DNA from: Sediminitomix flava
GTDB lineage: Bacteria; Bacteroidota; Bacteroidia; Cytophagales; Flammeovirgaceae
Assembly: GCF_003149185.1 (NCBI RefSeq)
Contig: NZ_QGDO01000001.1
Coordinates: forward strand, 744,001 to 808,000
Reading direction: 5' to 3'
Length of the DNA: 64,000 bases
Shown here: piece after piece, positions 55,861 through 64,000 of the stretch
How the letters are laid out: the number at the start of each line of letters is the position of its first letter
Numbering within the stretch: the stretch's first letter is position 1
Made by a program: the position numbers and the translations under genes
The notes under the pieces: generated by a model
Told to the model about the DNA's origin: nothing
What the model saw: the letters and a program-made list of their open reading frames with translations, nothing else
Databases searched by the model: none

Positions 55861-57000
55861 ATGAAAACGATAAATAAACTAGCATTTTCTTCAATCTTCT
55901 TTTTAGCGGCTTGTTCAGGCGGAAATGACATCGAGTCTCTAAAACAACAACTAGATACTAAAAAAGCTTCGGTCACAACTATTCAACAAGAGATCAAGCT
56001 TATTGAAGCTGAAATCAAGAAACTAGATCCTACTTTTGGTGTAAATACTGCAGCAGTTTTAGTGAGTGCAAAAACGATTCAACCCGAAGTTTTTGAACAC
56101 AAAATTACAGTTCGTGGTAATGTGGAATCTAGAAAAAATATTATTGTCTCTTCAGAAACAGAAGGACGTATCCTAAAAATCAATGCGCTTGAAGGTACAA
56201 AAGTGAAAAAAGGAGACGTTATCATTGAAGTAGATGCAGATAAGCTAAAAGACCAAATTGATGAGGTAAAAACATCATTGAGCTTGGCTACTGATATTTA
56301 TGCAAAAAGAGCTGCTCTTTGGGAAAAGAACATTGGTACTGAAGTTGAATTTTTGGAAGCTAAAAACAAAAAAGAAACTTTAGAGAAGCAATTGAAATCT
56401 CTTAAAACTCAATTGAGTTATGCTTATGTAAAGGCACCATTTACAGGTACGATCGATTATGTAGAAGTAAATGTAGGTGAGCATGTCGGAAAGTCGAATC
56501 CGCTATTCAGAATTGTAAGTAGTGACGATATGCGTGTGACTACGGAAGTTTCAGAAAAATACTTTGGTAGCATCATCGCAAAAGATAAAGCGGAGTTGGA
56601 GTTTATGTCTATCGGTAAAACTTTAGCTTCTAAAGTAAAAGCCGTGAGTACGGTTATCAACGAGAACACAAGAACATTTACCATCGATTCCAACATTCCT
56701 TCAAGCGTATTGAGAGACGTTCGTCCGAATATGATGGTGAAGGCAACTTTCACTGATTTTGTAAATGAAGATGCTTTTGTCGTTCCTTCAGATGCTGTAA
56801 TGAAAGACAACAAAGGAACATATGTGTATATCGTAGTAACTGAGAAAGGAAGACAATTTTCTTCAAAGAACTATGTAACTGTTGGGTCTGAATACAACAA
56901 CTCAACTTGGATTGAAAAAGGACTAAAACAAGGCGACCAAGTCGTAACTGCAGGTCAGTTCAAACTTGTAGAAGGTAACCTGATTCAAGTAGCTAAATAA
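55861..57000 (+). CDS. RND efflux periplasmic adaptor
   Basis: This 379-residue lipoprotein (lipobox LAAC, Cys18) has an N-terminal coiled coil (LKQQLDTKKASVTTIQQEIK), then the usual adaptor order: first lipoyl half (SSETEGRILKINALEGTKVK), helical hairpin, second lipoyl half (YVKAPFTGTIDYVEVNVGEH), beta-barrel and membrane-proximal domain. It is the middle gene of the second RND operon. Confidence 0.93.
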   Translation: MKTINKLAFSSIFFLAACSGGNDIESLKQQLDTKKASVTTIQQEIKLIEAEIKKLDPTFGVNTAAVLVSAKTIQPEVFEHKITVRGNVESRKNIIVSSETEGRILKINALEGTKVKKGDVIIEVDADKLKDQIDEVKTSLSLATDIYAKRAALWEKNIGTEVEFLEAKNKKETLEKQLKSLKTQLSYAYVKAPFTGTIDYVEVNVGEHVGKSNPLFRIVSSDDMRVTTEVSEKYFGSIIAKDKAELEFMSIGKTLASKVKAVSTVINENTRTFTIDSNIPSSVLRDVRPNMMVKATFTDFVNEDAFVVPSDAVMKDNKGTYVYIVVTEKGRQFSSKNYVTVGSEYNNSTWIEKGLKQGDQVVTAGQFKLVEGNLIQVAK

Positions 57001-57043
57001 GGACAACTGTCCTGATCTCAGACCAACTAAAAGACATACTTCA

Positions 57044-60000
57044 ATGGACAATAAGAATAAAATTTTAAAAGAATTCGGGGCATCGACCTTTGCGGTAAAA
57101 AACCGTACTACGGTCTATGTACTGACTGTAATGATTGTCATCTTCGGATTTATTTCATACAGTTCTTTGCCTAAAGAAAACTTCCCAGAAGTTTCTGTAC
57201 CTACCGTATATGTAGGTACGCCATATCCGGGTAACTCTCCTGTAGAAATTGAGCAGTTGATTACTCGTGTCTTGGAAAAAGAATTAAAGAAAGAAGAAGG
57301 AATTGATGAGTTGACCTCTAGTTCTGTAGATGGATTCTCAGCTATTACCATTCAATTCGATATGGATGTAGAGACAGATGACGCTGTTTTCCGTGCAAAA
57401 AATGCGGTAGATAGAGCCTCTTCTTTCCTACCTTCAGACCTTCCTGAAGATCCTTTGGTAAAAGAAATTGACCTTTCAGAAATTCCTGTATTGAACGTTT
57501 CATTCTCTGGCCCATATACCATTGTAGAGCTTCGTCATTACGCCGAATTACTGAAGGAAGAAGCTGAACGCTACCCTGCCGTTTCTGAAGGTCAGATAAA
57601 AGGTATTGATGACCGAGAAGTACATATCAATATCGACCCTTACGAAATGGATGCTCGTAACATCACGTTCAACGACATCAAAACAGCAGTAAGCAACGAA
57701 CACATCAATATTTCTGGTGGTGATATTATTTCAAACGGAACAAGACGTTCTGTAAGGGTTTTGGGAGAATTCCCTGATCCTGTAAAAATGGAAAACATCA
57801 TTATCAAAGTCGAAGAAGGAAAGCCCGTTTACCTACGTGATATCGGTTCTGTAGATTATACGTTCATTGACCAAGAATCTTATTCAAGAATCAATGCGAA
57901 AGAAACAGTAACGCTAGATATCATCAAACGTAGTGGATATAACCTTTTGAGCACTACCGAAGATATGGTCGAAGTTATCGAGGATATGAAAGCATCTACT
58001 TTTCCAGATGACTTGATTATTACGTTAACTGGTGATCAATCCAAACAGACAAAAGATTCACTTAGAGAGCTTGAAAACAACATTATCACAGGTATGCTAC
58101 TCGTGATCATCGTTCTTTTATTCTTCATGAATACAAGAAACGCGATGTTCGTAGGTTTAGCCATCCCGATGTCAATGCTACTTTCATTTGTAGTCATGAA
58201 CATCTTCGGGATTACACTGAATACCATGGTACTCTTTGGTCTTGTCATGGCACTGGGTATGTTGGTAGATAATGGTATTGTATTGGTAGAAAACGTTTAC
58301 CGATTAGTAAGAGAAGGATATTCTCCTATCAAAGCTACAATTTATGGTGCTGGTGAAATTGCATGGCCAATTATTGCATCAACAGCCACTACGGTTGCAG
58401 CCTTCTTGCCACTTGCTTTATGGCCGGGTATGATGGGTGAATTCTTCAAAAACCTACCGATTACTATCGCTATTGTATTGTCAAGTTCATTGTTTGTAGC
58501 TCTTGTCATCAACCCTACTTTCATTGCTTATTTCATGAAAGAAGAAGATGGTGAAGAAAAAGTAAACTACAAGCGAGTACTCATGACTTCAGGAGCATTC
58601 ATTATTGTAGGTGTAGTTTTACTTCTTACTGGTAATCGAGTGTCAGGTAATTTGATTGGTATTTTTGGTACACTGATCGCACTAGATACATTTGTACTTT
58701 CTCCTCTTGCTAGCAAGTTCCAGAAACACGTTTTACCAAGAATGGAGAATGCATATGAAGCGAGTGTAAACTTTGCCTTGAGAGGAAAGAATCCTTACTT
58801 CTTCTTAGGAGGTACAGTTTCATTGCTTGTTGTCTCTATTATGTTGTTTAAAGTATTTAGTCCACAAGTCTTATTCTTCCCACAAAACATTCCTTCCAAT
58901 GTATATGTGATGGTCGAGTATCCGATTGGTACAGACTTAGGAAAAACAATTGAAACAACCGTTAGACTTGAAAATCAAGTTTATGATGTACTCGGAGATG
59001 ATGTCAAATACGTAAAATCTGTCGTAACATCTGCTGGTATTGGTTCTAGTGACCCGAACGGAGAGATTAAAGCAAAAGGAGCTGGTACATACCATGAAGG
59101 TATCGTAAAAGTAGAATTCATTGATTTTGAAGACCGTATTGGTGTAGACACTTACGCCATTCTTAAAAGAATTCGTGATGCGATCTCTGATGAGCCTGGA
59201 GTTGTGATCAAAGTTGATAAAAACAACGTAGGACCTCCAGTAGGTAAACCTATTCAAATCGAAATTTCAGGTTATGACTTTGATGGTCTGATGCAAGCAG
59301 GTAACATGCTTATCGAAGCCATTAAGGAATCTGGTATTGAAGGTATTGAAACGCTATCAAGTGACTTAGAACTCACAAAACCTGAATATCAAATCAAGAT
59401 TGATAGAGAGAAAGCGGCTTTCTACGGATTGTCAACTGCACAGATTGGAGATGAAATTCGTACGGCTATTTTCGGTAAAATCATTGGTAAATACAAAGAC
59501 CGTAATGATGACTGGGATATCAAAGTTCGTTTTACAGAAGACTATCGTTACAATGCTGAAGCTTTGAAAAATAAGATTCTAACATTGAAAAATAACAAAG
59601 GTGAAGTGATGCAAATCCCTGTTTCTGCTGTGGCAGACTTCGAGCTGAGTTCTACATTCGGTATGATCAGCCGTAAGCAACAACAGAGGGTATTATCCAT
59701 TTCATCTAACGTATTGCCAGGTTACAACGCAACAGCTGTGAATAACCAAATTGCAGCACTTTTACCAACGCTAGATATTCCGAATGGCTATCATGTAAAC
59801 TTTGGTGGTGAGCAAAAAGAGCAAGCTGAAGAGATGGCCTTCTTAATGCAAGCCTTGATGATCGCCGTATTCTTGATCTTTGGTATTATCGTATTCCAAT
59901 TCAATAAAATCACTGCTCCATTGATCATTATGGCCTCTATTGTGTTGAGTACAATTGGAGTATTCCTTGGTCTAATCATCTTTGAAATGGACTTCGTAGT

Positions 60001-60442
60001 CTTGATGACCATGATGGGTATTATCTCATTGGCAGGGGTTGTAGTAAACAACGCTATCGTATTGATTGACTTTGCAGATATGAAAAAGAAAGAGGTCATG
60101 ATGAATATGAAAGAAGGTGAGGTAATGACCAAAGAATTACTTTCAAAAACCATTGCCGAAGCTGGTAAAACACGTTTGATACCTGTACTTCTGACTGCAA
60201 TCACTACAATTTTGGGCTTGTTCCCAATGGCTGTCGGGATGAACATAGATTTTGTACAGTTTATGCAAGATTATGATTTTAACTTCTACACAGGTGCCGA
60301 ATCTCAGGCATTCTGGGGACCACTTGCTTGGACTGTCATCTTTGGACTTACGTTCGCTACCTTCCTAACCTTGATCGTACTTCCTGTAATGGTTGTGATC
60401 ATTGACCGAATGAAATTGAAAACGGGAGGAAATGTAGCTTAA
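57044..60442 (+). CDS. RND efflux permease with an extra transmembrane insertion
   Basis: This 1132-residue RND permease has the duplicated fold and TM4 motif GMLVDNGIVLVENV, again with Asp-Asn in place of the usual Asp-Asp. Between TM6 and the second half, residues about 500-560 hold two further hydrophobic stretches (LMTSGAFIIVGVVLLLTGN, LIGIFGTLIALDTFVLSPLA) that are absent from the other permease in this window. A further insertion lies near the C-terminus (NIDFVQFMQDYDFNFYTGAE). Together they explain its length. Substrate unknown; the operon has two operator-like sites upstream. Confidence 0.94.
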   Translation: MDNKNKILKEFGASTFAVKNRTTVYVLTVMIVIFGFISYSSLPKENFPEVSVPTVYVGTPYPGNSPVEIEQLITRVLEKELKKEEGIDELTSSSVDGFSAITIQFDMDVETDDAVFRAKNAVDRASSFLPSDLPEDPLVKEIDLSEIPVLNVSFSGPYTIVELRHYAELLKEEAERYPAVSEGQIKGIDDREVHINIDPYEMDARNITFNDIKTAVSNEHINISGGDIISNGTRRSVRVLGEFPDPVKMENIIIKVEEGKPVYLRDIGSVDYTFIDQESYSRINAKETVTLDIIKRSGYNLLSTTEDMVEVIEDMKASTFPDDLIITLTGDQSKQTKDSLRELENNIITGMLLVIIVLLFFMNTRNAMFVGLAIPMSMLLSFVVMNIFGITLNTMVLFGLVMALGMLVDNGIVLVENVYRLVREGYSPIKATIYGAGEIAWPIIASTATTVAAFLPLALWPGMMGEFFKNLPITIAIVLSSSLFVALVINPTFIAYFMKEEDGEEKVNYKRVLMTSGAFIIVGVVLLLTGNRVSGNLIGIFGTLIALDTFVLSPLASKFQKHVLPRMENAYEASVNFALRGKNPYFFLGGTVSLLVVSIMLFKVFSPQVLFFPQNIPSNVYVMVEYPIGTDLGKTIETTVRLENQVYDVLGDDVKYVKSVVTSAGIGSSDPNGEIKAKGAGTYHEGIVKVEFIDFEDRIGVDTYAILKRIRDAISDEPGVVIKVDKNNVGPPVGKPIQIEISGYDFDGLMQAGNMLIEAIKESGIEGIETLSSDLELTKPEYQIKIDREKAAFYGLSTAQIGDEIRTAIFGKIIGKYKDRNDDWDIKVRFTEDYRYNAEALKNKILTLKNNKGEVMQIPVSAVADFELSSTFGMISRKQQQRVLSISSNVLPGYNATAVNNQIAALLPTLDIPNGYHVNFGGEQKEQAEEMAFLMQALMIAVFLIFGIIVFQFNKITAPLIIMASIVLSTIGVFLGLIIFEMDFVVLMTMMGIISLAGVVVNNAIVLIDFADMKKKEVMMNMKEGEVMTKELLSKTIAEAGKTRLIPVLLTAITTILGLFPMAVGMNIDFVQFMQDYDFNFYTGAESQAFWGPLAWTVIFGLTFATFLTLIVLPVMVVIIDRMKLKTGGNVA

Positions 60443-60492
60443 TTTTTAAGATCATCCACCATCCAAAAAAATCTCCAATCGGAGAAAAACTT

Positions 60493-60538
60493 AAGAACCT
60501 TTGAAGGATCTCTACATCCTTTTAAAGGTTCTTTTTTT
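60493..60538 (+). terminator. Terminator of the second RND operon
   Basis: AAGAACCTTTGAAGGAT pairs with ATCCTTTTAAAGGTTCTT (small internal loop), followed by a seven-T run. Confidence 0.85.
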
Positions 60539-60586
60539 ATTGAAACCCAATTTTCTTAGGACTAAACCTATCATCATTTTTTACGC

Positions 60587-61006
60587 TTAAAAATTCAAAA
60601 ATTCTTTCTTAAAAAGATAATACGTCATTCCATTTGATAAAATTATAGGGAATAAAGTCACTGAAAAAACAGCCCAATCCAAATGAACATATAAAACCGA
60701 CAAAAGAGCTGGCACAGGACTTTCTTTGGTCAATAGATAAAATATTATTGTTGAGAGATATTCAGTTAGAAACATCAGTACAAAGACATACTTAACTTTT
60801 TGTATTGGCTTAGAAAATACAATTACTAATCCCCAAGAAATAAAATAGAGCAATAGCTTAACGTAAATAATCAGTAAAATCATCAATCCTTGATCGGAAA
60901 TTATCACACCTAATACTATTGAAAAAAATATATCAAATAACAGATGGAAAATAACAGAAACCCCTATCAACTTTCTATTCGTATTTCCATAGAAAAAATG
61001 TCTCAT
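60587..61006 (-). CDS. Small integral membrane protein
   Basis: This 139-residue protein has four predicted TM helices at about 11-34, 39-63, 69-90 and 97-128. It contains no motif that I recognise. It is monocistronic, downstream of and convergent with the second RND operon. Confidence 0.6.
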   Translation of the reverse strand: MRHFFYGNTNRKLIGVSVIFHLLFDIFFSIVLGVIISDQGLMILLIIYVKLLLYFISWGLVIVFSKPIQKVKYVFVLMFLTEYLSTIIFYLLTKESPVPALLSVLYVHLDWAVFSVTLFPIILSNGMTYYLFKKEFLNF

Positions 61007-61136
61007 ATCTCAATTTACAACTTCAATCATCAAGAAACATAAGAAGACTTTAAAGATTCAAGACCTTAAAGGAAAAATAGTTTAATGACAAAAGAGCCAA
61101 CTTAGATTATCATCCTTCAAATAATTGCATTAATTT

Positions 61137-61144
61137 TAGCTTTG
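61137..61144 (+). promoter_or_regulatory. Possible -7 promoter box of the thioesterase gene
   Basis: TAGCTTTG fits TAnnTTTG and is followed by TAAAA. Transcription would begin close to 61150, so the leader would be about 10 nt, and a GTG start at 61150 would be nearly leaderless. Confidence 0.4.
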
Positions 61145-61161
61145 TAAAAGTGACTAAACGA

Positions 61162-61575
61162 ATGTTAGAAGAACTAATCAAACAAAGCGAAACAAGACAA
61201 TTCAAGGCCGTATTCCCAAATACACTCAATGCAAATGAAACTTTATTTGGAGGAAAAGCGATGCAATGGATGGACGAAGTAGCCTATATTACTGCTACAC
61301 GTTTTACTAGACAGCGAATGTTTACGGTAAAAACAGGTGATATTAAATTCTTAAAAGCTGTGACACAAGATTCCATCGTAGAGGTTGTCGGAAAAGTGAT
61401 AGATGCTGGAGCAGTAAAGCTGAAAGTGCAGATGGAAATTTATGTAGAAGATATGTACAGCCGTAAAAGGGAAAAAGCCATTGAAAGTGAATTCGTCTTC
61501 GCCTGCCTTGATGAAAATAATAAACCAAAACGAATCGACTATAGCTTAATGGAAGCGGAAACCGAATTAGTATAA
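61162..61575 (+). CDS. Acyl-CoA thioesterase (hot-dog fold)
   Basis: This protein of about 137 residues is a single hot-dog domain of the acyl-CoA thioesterase/YciA type: FKAVFPNTLNANETLFGGKA, MQWMDEVAYITATRFTRQRM with the catalytic Asp region, FTVKTGDIKFLKAVTQDSIV, and EFVFACLDENNKPKRI. It hydrolyses acyl-CoA in the cytoplasm. A GTG at 61150 would add 4 residues; ATG 61162 fits a transcript start near 61150 better. It ends in a terminator. Confidence 0.92.
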   Translation: MLEELIKQSETRQFKAVFPNTLNANETLFGGKAMQWMDEVAYITATRFTRQRMFTVKTGDIKFLKAVTQDSIVEVVGKVIDAGAVKLKVQMEIYVEDMYSRKREKAIESEFVFACLDENNKPKRIDYSLMEAETELV

Positions 61576-62074
61576 ATAGAAGTCCTCCCAACATTTTTGA
61601 GAGGACTTTTTTGCTTTCCAACGCAAATATAACATAGCGATCAACAGTTCTTTTCTGAAGAAAATTAAATAAATATAGGTGGAAAAATTACTCTTTCACG
61701 CTTCACCTATCACATCCGAATAATAAATCTTTAGCCTTTTCACCTTAATCAATCTTAAAAAATCAGCCTAACTTTTTTGTCTAGCTAACAAGCTATAAAT
61801 AAGATAAATAAACAGTACTGTTGAGACTTTGATGTAAAGTATATTTCTCTTGAGGTATGTTTATCACTTCGTTATTTAGTGTTTAAAAAACATTTATAAT
61901 TAACCTTGCTCTCAGAGACTTTGAAGAACATGATCTGGTCATCATTTTTTTGAGTTGCATAAGGTAAGCTCACCAATTTTTCTCAGAAGAAATCACCGCA
62001 TCAGTTCTACTACTTCGTATTTGATCCCTTTCTAATTCTATGAGAGGTTTCATTCTTTTTTAACATTTACAGAT
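61576..62074. other. Intergenic region upstream of the GH81 gene
   Basis: It holds the thioesterase terminator at its left end. The rest is AT-rich without a recognisable gene, promoter pair or repeat. Confidence 0.5.
61580..61612 (+). terminator. Rho-independent terminator
   Basis: AAGTCCTC pairs with GAGGACTT around a 13-nt loop, followed by TTTTT. It closes the thioesterase gene. Confidence 0.8.
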
Positions 62075-64000
62075 ATGATTGAGCAAATCAACAGACTAAA
62101 ACTAATTCTTCTATCCATATTTGTATTCCAAGTATGTTTACCTTCAAGTGCACAATTTGTACCTATCGGTAATGGAAGTTATACAACACAATTTCCGGGT
62201 GTAGATCAGGCTGGTCGAAATTCTTACCCTAGCGGAACACCATATTTAAGTGGAGAAGCAGCAAACAAAGCCGTTCCTACCAACGACTGGTTTTCCAATT
62301 TTGTAAAGGAAGCTCACGGAGGACAGGCTTTTAATTATCCCTTATCATATTTATCGAAGGCAGAGGGTTTAGTAGTTAACTTAACAAAGCCTAGAGCGGG
62401 AAGTCCAATAGAATATCGTGAACCAATGAGTGATGTAGAAGCGGTAAGAGTAGGCGTAAAAGACTTACAAGCCCCGAACTCTACGCTGTCAGACTTTGGC
62501 GATTGGACAGTAACCTTTTCTTGGGAAAATGGAAACAATAGCTTCAATGCCCTATTAGGACATGGTATGCCCTTCTCCTATTTCACAAAAGGAGATAATG
62601 ACCTAGCGCATATTTTAGTTGGTTTTCATGGTGAAGACTCATATGCTGATGGCAATAAAATCATTATTGAAAATGGTTACAATGGTGGAAACTTTATTGT
62701 TTTCGCGCCCACAGGATCTACTTGGGAAGGTACTAATGGTGATTTCACCTCTGACCTTAACGGACAAAACTATTGGTCCATGGTATTGATTCCTGAAGGC
62801 ATGTCTACCACCGAGGCTATTTCCCTTTTTGAGCCTTATGCTTTTGTTTTCCCTGCCTCATCAAAAGTGGATTGGTCATATGATCAAAATACGGGGATAG
62901 TCACTACTGATTATACGATTACACCAGAAGTAAAAGAAGGGAATAACGATACTGTATTTTGGGGTATTCTACCACATCATTGGGGACATTTGACAGCCGA
63001 ATCAGCACAACCAACAGCTTATTCGTATGCTACTGTTCGTGGAGAATTGAAAATGATAGCATCTAACACTTTCTCAACAGAACTGAGGTTTAGTGGTATT
63101 TTACCTGCTATGCCAGATGTAGCAAAATACAGTGATAGTTATAACCCAGCAGAGTTATTTGATAAGATTGATGCGATGAAATCTGAAGGTTTGTCTACTT
63201 GGACAGACTCTTACAATGAAGGTCAGAGCATGAATCGTTTGGTACAGACAGCACGTATAGCCGATCAATTAGGGTTTACCGAAGCACGTGATGAATTACT
63301 TTCAACTGTCAGAGAACGTTTGGAAGACTGGCTTTCGGCAGAAGGAGGAGAAATCGCATTTTTATTCTATTACATAGATGAATGGAATGCTTTGATCGGA
63401 TACCCTGCAGGTCACCGCCAAGATTCCAATTTGAATGACCATCATTTCCATTGGGGCTATTTCATTCATTCGGCTGCCGTATTAGAACAATATTACCCAG
63501 GTTGGGCTGAAAAATGGGGCGATATGATCAACTTATTGGTAAAAGATGCCGCAAATCCGACAAGAGATGAGCAAATGTTTCCTTTCCTAAGAAATTTCAG
63601 TCCTTATGCAGGGCACAGTTGGGCAAACGGTATGGCATCAGAGCCTTTTGGAAATGATCAAGAGTCTACTTCTGAATCTATGCAATTCAATTCTTCTCTG
63701 ATCCATTGGGGTACCGTTACAGGCAATACGGAAATTCGTGATTTGGGTATTTATTTATACGTCACCGAACAATCGTCTGTCAATGAATATTGGTTTGACC
63801 AAAATGAACGTGTATTTCAACCAGAATACATCCATGAAATGGTTGCTAGAGTTTGGGGGGCAGGCTATGATAATGGAACTTGGTGGACAACAGATATCGC
63901 AGCATCTTACGGCATTCAGCTTTACCCTATTCATAGTGGTTCATTATACTTAGGTCACAATACAGATTATATCCAAAAAGTATGGAATGGAATGACTGCA
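62075..64000 (+). CDS. GH81 endo-1,3-beta-glucanase (laminarinase), 3' end outside the window
   Basis: This open frame runs 642 codons in frame to the right edge. It starts with a signal peptide (LPSSAQ cleavage near residue 27). GH81 features are in order: KAVPTNDWFSNFV at about 65-77, LPHHWGHL in the central part, NDHHFHWGYFIHSAAV with the conserved catalytic Asp D455, then FSPYAGHSWANGMA and NDQESTSESMQF with the two conserved glutamates E530 and E534. It cuts 1,3-beta-glucans such as laminarin outside the cell by inversion. The end, with possible carbohydrate-binding or sorting domains, is missing. Confidence 0.93.
   Translation, partial: MIEQINRLKLILLSIFVFQVCLPSSAQFVPIGNGSYTTQFPGVDQAGRNSYPSGTPYLSGEAANKAVPTNDWFSNFVKEAHGGQAFNYPLSYLSKAEGLVVNLTKPRAGSPIEYREPMSDVEAVRVGVKDLQAPNSTLSDFGDWTVTFSWENGNNSFNALLGHGMPFSYFTKGDNDLAHILVGFHGEDSYADGNKIIIENGYNGGNFIVFAPTGSTWEGTNGDFTSDLNGQNYWSMVLIPEGMSTTEAISLFEPYAFVFPASSKVDWSYDQNTGIVTTDYTITPEVKEGNNDTVFWGILPHHWGHLTAESAQPTAYSYATVRGELKMIASNTFSTELRFSGILPAMPDVAKYSDSYNPAELFDKIDAMKSEGLSTWTDSYNEGQSMNRLVQTARIADQLGFTEARDELLSTVRERLEDWLSAEGGEIAFLFYYIDEWNALIGYPAGHRQDSNLNDHHFHWGYFIHSAAVLEQYYPGWAEKWGDMINLLVKDAANPTRDEQMFPFLRNFSPYAGHSWANGMASEPFGNDQESTSESMQFNSSLIHWGTVTGNTEIRDLGIYLYVTEQSSVNEYWFDQNERVFQPEYIHEMVARVWGAGYDNGTWWTTDIAASYGIQLYPIHSGSLYLGHNTDYIQKVWNGMTA

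Noticed and set aside
59791-60246. 151-codon open frame on the minus strand inside the second RND permease
   Set aside because: It is antisense to conserved TM helices and has shadow-like composition.
1-64000. tRNA, rRNA, CRISPR arrays, IS elements or prophage genes
   Set aside because: I looked for them on both strands and saw no convincing instance; small RNAs could still be missed by eye.

Overview
The window comes from an AT-rich member of the Bacteroidota, most likely a marine gliding bacterium of the Cytophagales (Flammeovirga-like relatives fit best, but the genus is a guess). The evidence is a gldC gliding gene, two large TonB-dependent receptors with carboxypeptidase-regulatory-like N-termini, a complete MoxR/Bat operon, many short lipoproteins with Bacteroidota-type lipoboxes, almost no Shine-Dalgarno sequences, and several TAnnTTTG-type -7 promoter boxes. 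No rRNA, tRNA, CRISPR array, transposase or prophage was recognised.

Layout. 1-8 kb holds secreted proteins of unknown role, a DUF1254/DUF1214 protein divergent from an AraC regulator, a pair made of a transglycosylase-like protein and a large lipoprotein, and a CpcT/CpeT-like lipoprotein. 8-16 kb is a first RND efflux operon (adaptor, permease, TolC) followed by a LytS/LytTR two-component pair. 16-20 kb has a SecD-P1-head-like orphan, a GC-rich repeat-like intergenic element, a His-rich outer-membrane barrel, a membrane-anchored unknown, and a Crp-like regulator convergent with a quinone-oxidoreductase-type dehydrogenase. 20-27 kb has a TonB receptor behind a long structured leader, a PEGA-like lipoprotein, an M16 double peptidase and a DUF4292 lipoprotein. 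27-34 kb has valS, then an array of four tandem paralogous lipoproteins and an acidic hendecad-repeat protein. 34-38 kb has gldC, a SCO1-type protein, pyk and an Omp85-type barrel.

38-46 kb is the aerotolerance-type operon moxR, DUF58, DUF4381, batA, batB-batC fusion, batD, followed by a SnoaL-like gene and an AlbA_2-domain gene. 46-54 kb has nadE, pdxH, a TonB receptor/lipoprotein pair and a NUDIX hydrolase. 54-60 kb is a second RND efflux operon (TolC, adaptor, permease) whose upstream region carries two copies of a 15-bp operator-like motif. The window ends with a small membrane protein, an acyl-CoA thioesterase and the first 642 codons of a secreted GH81 endo-1,3-beta-glucanase (laminarinase) that runs off the right edge.

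Most transcription units end in clear stem-loop plus T-run terminators, many of them shared by convergent genes. The least explained parts are the four-lipoprotein array, the structured leader of the first TonB receptor, the orphan SecD-like domain and the two GC-rich intergenic elements.
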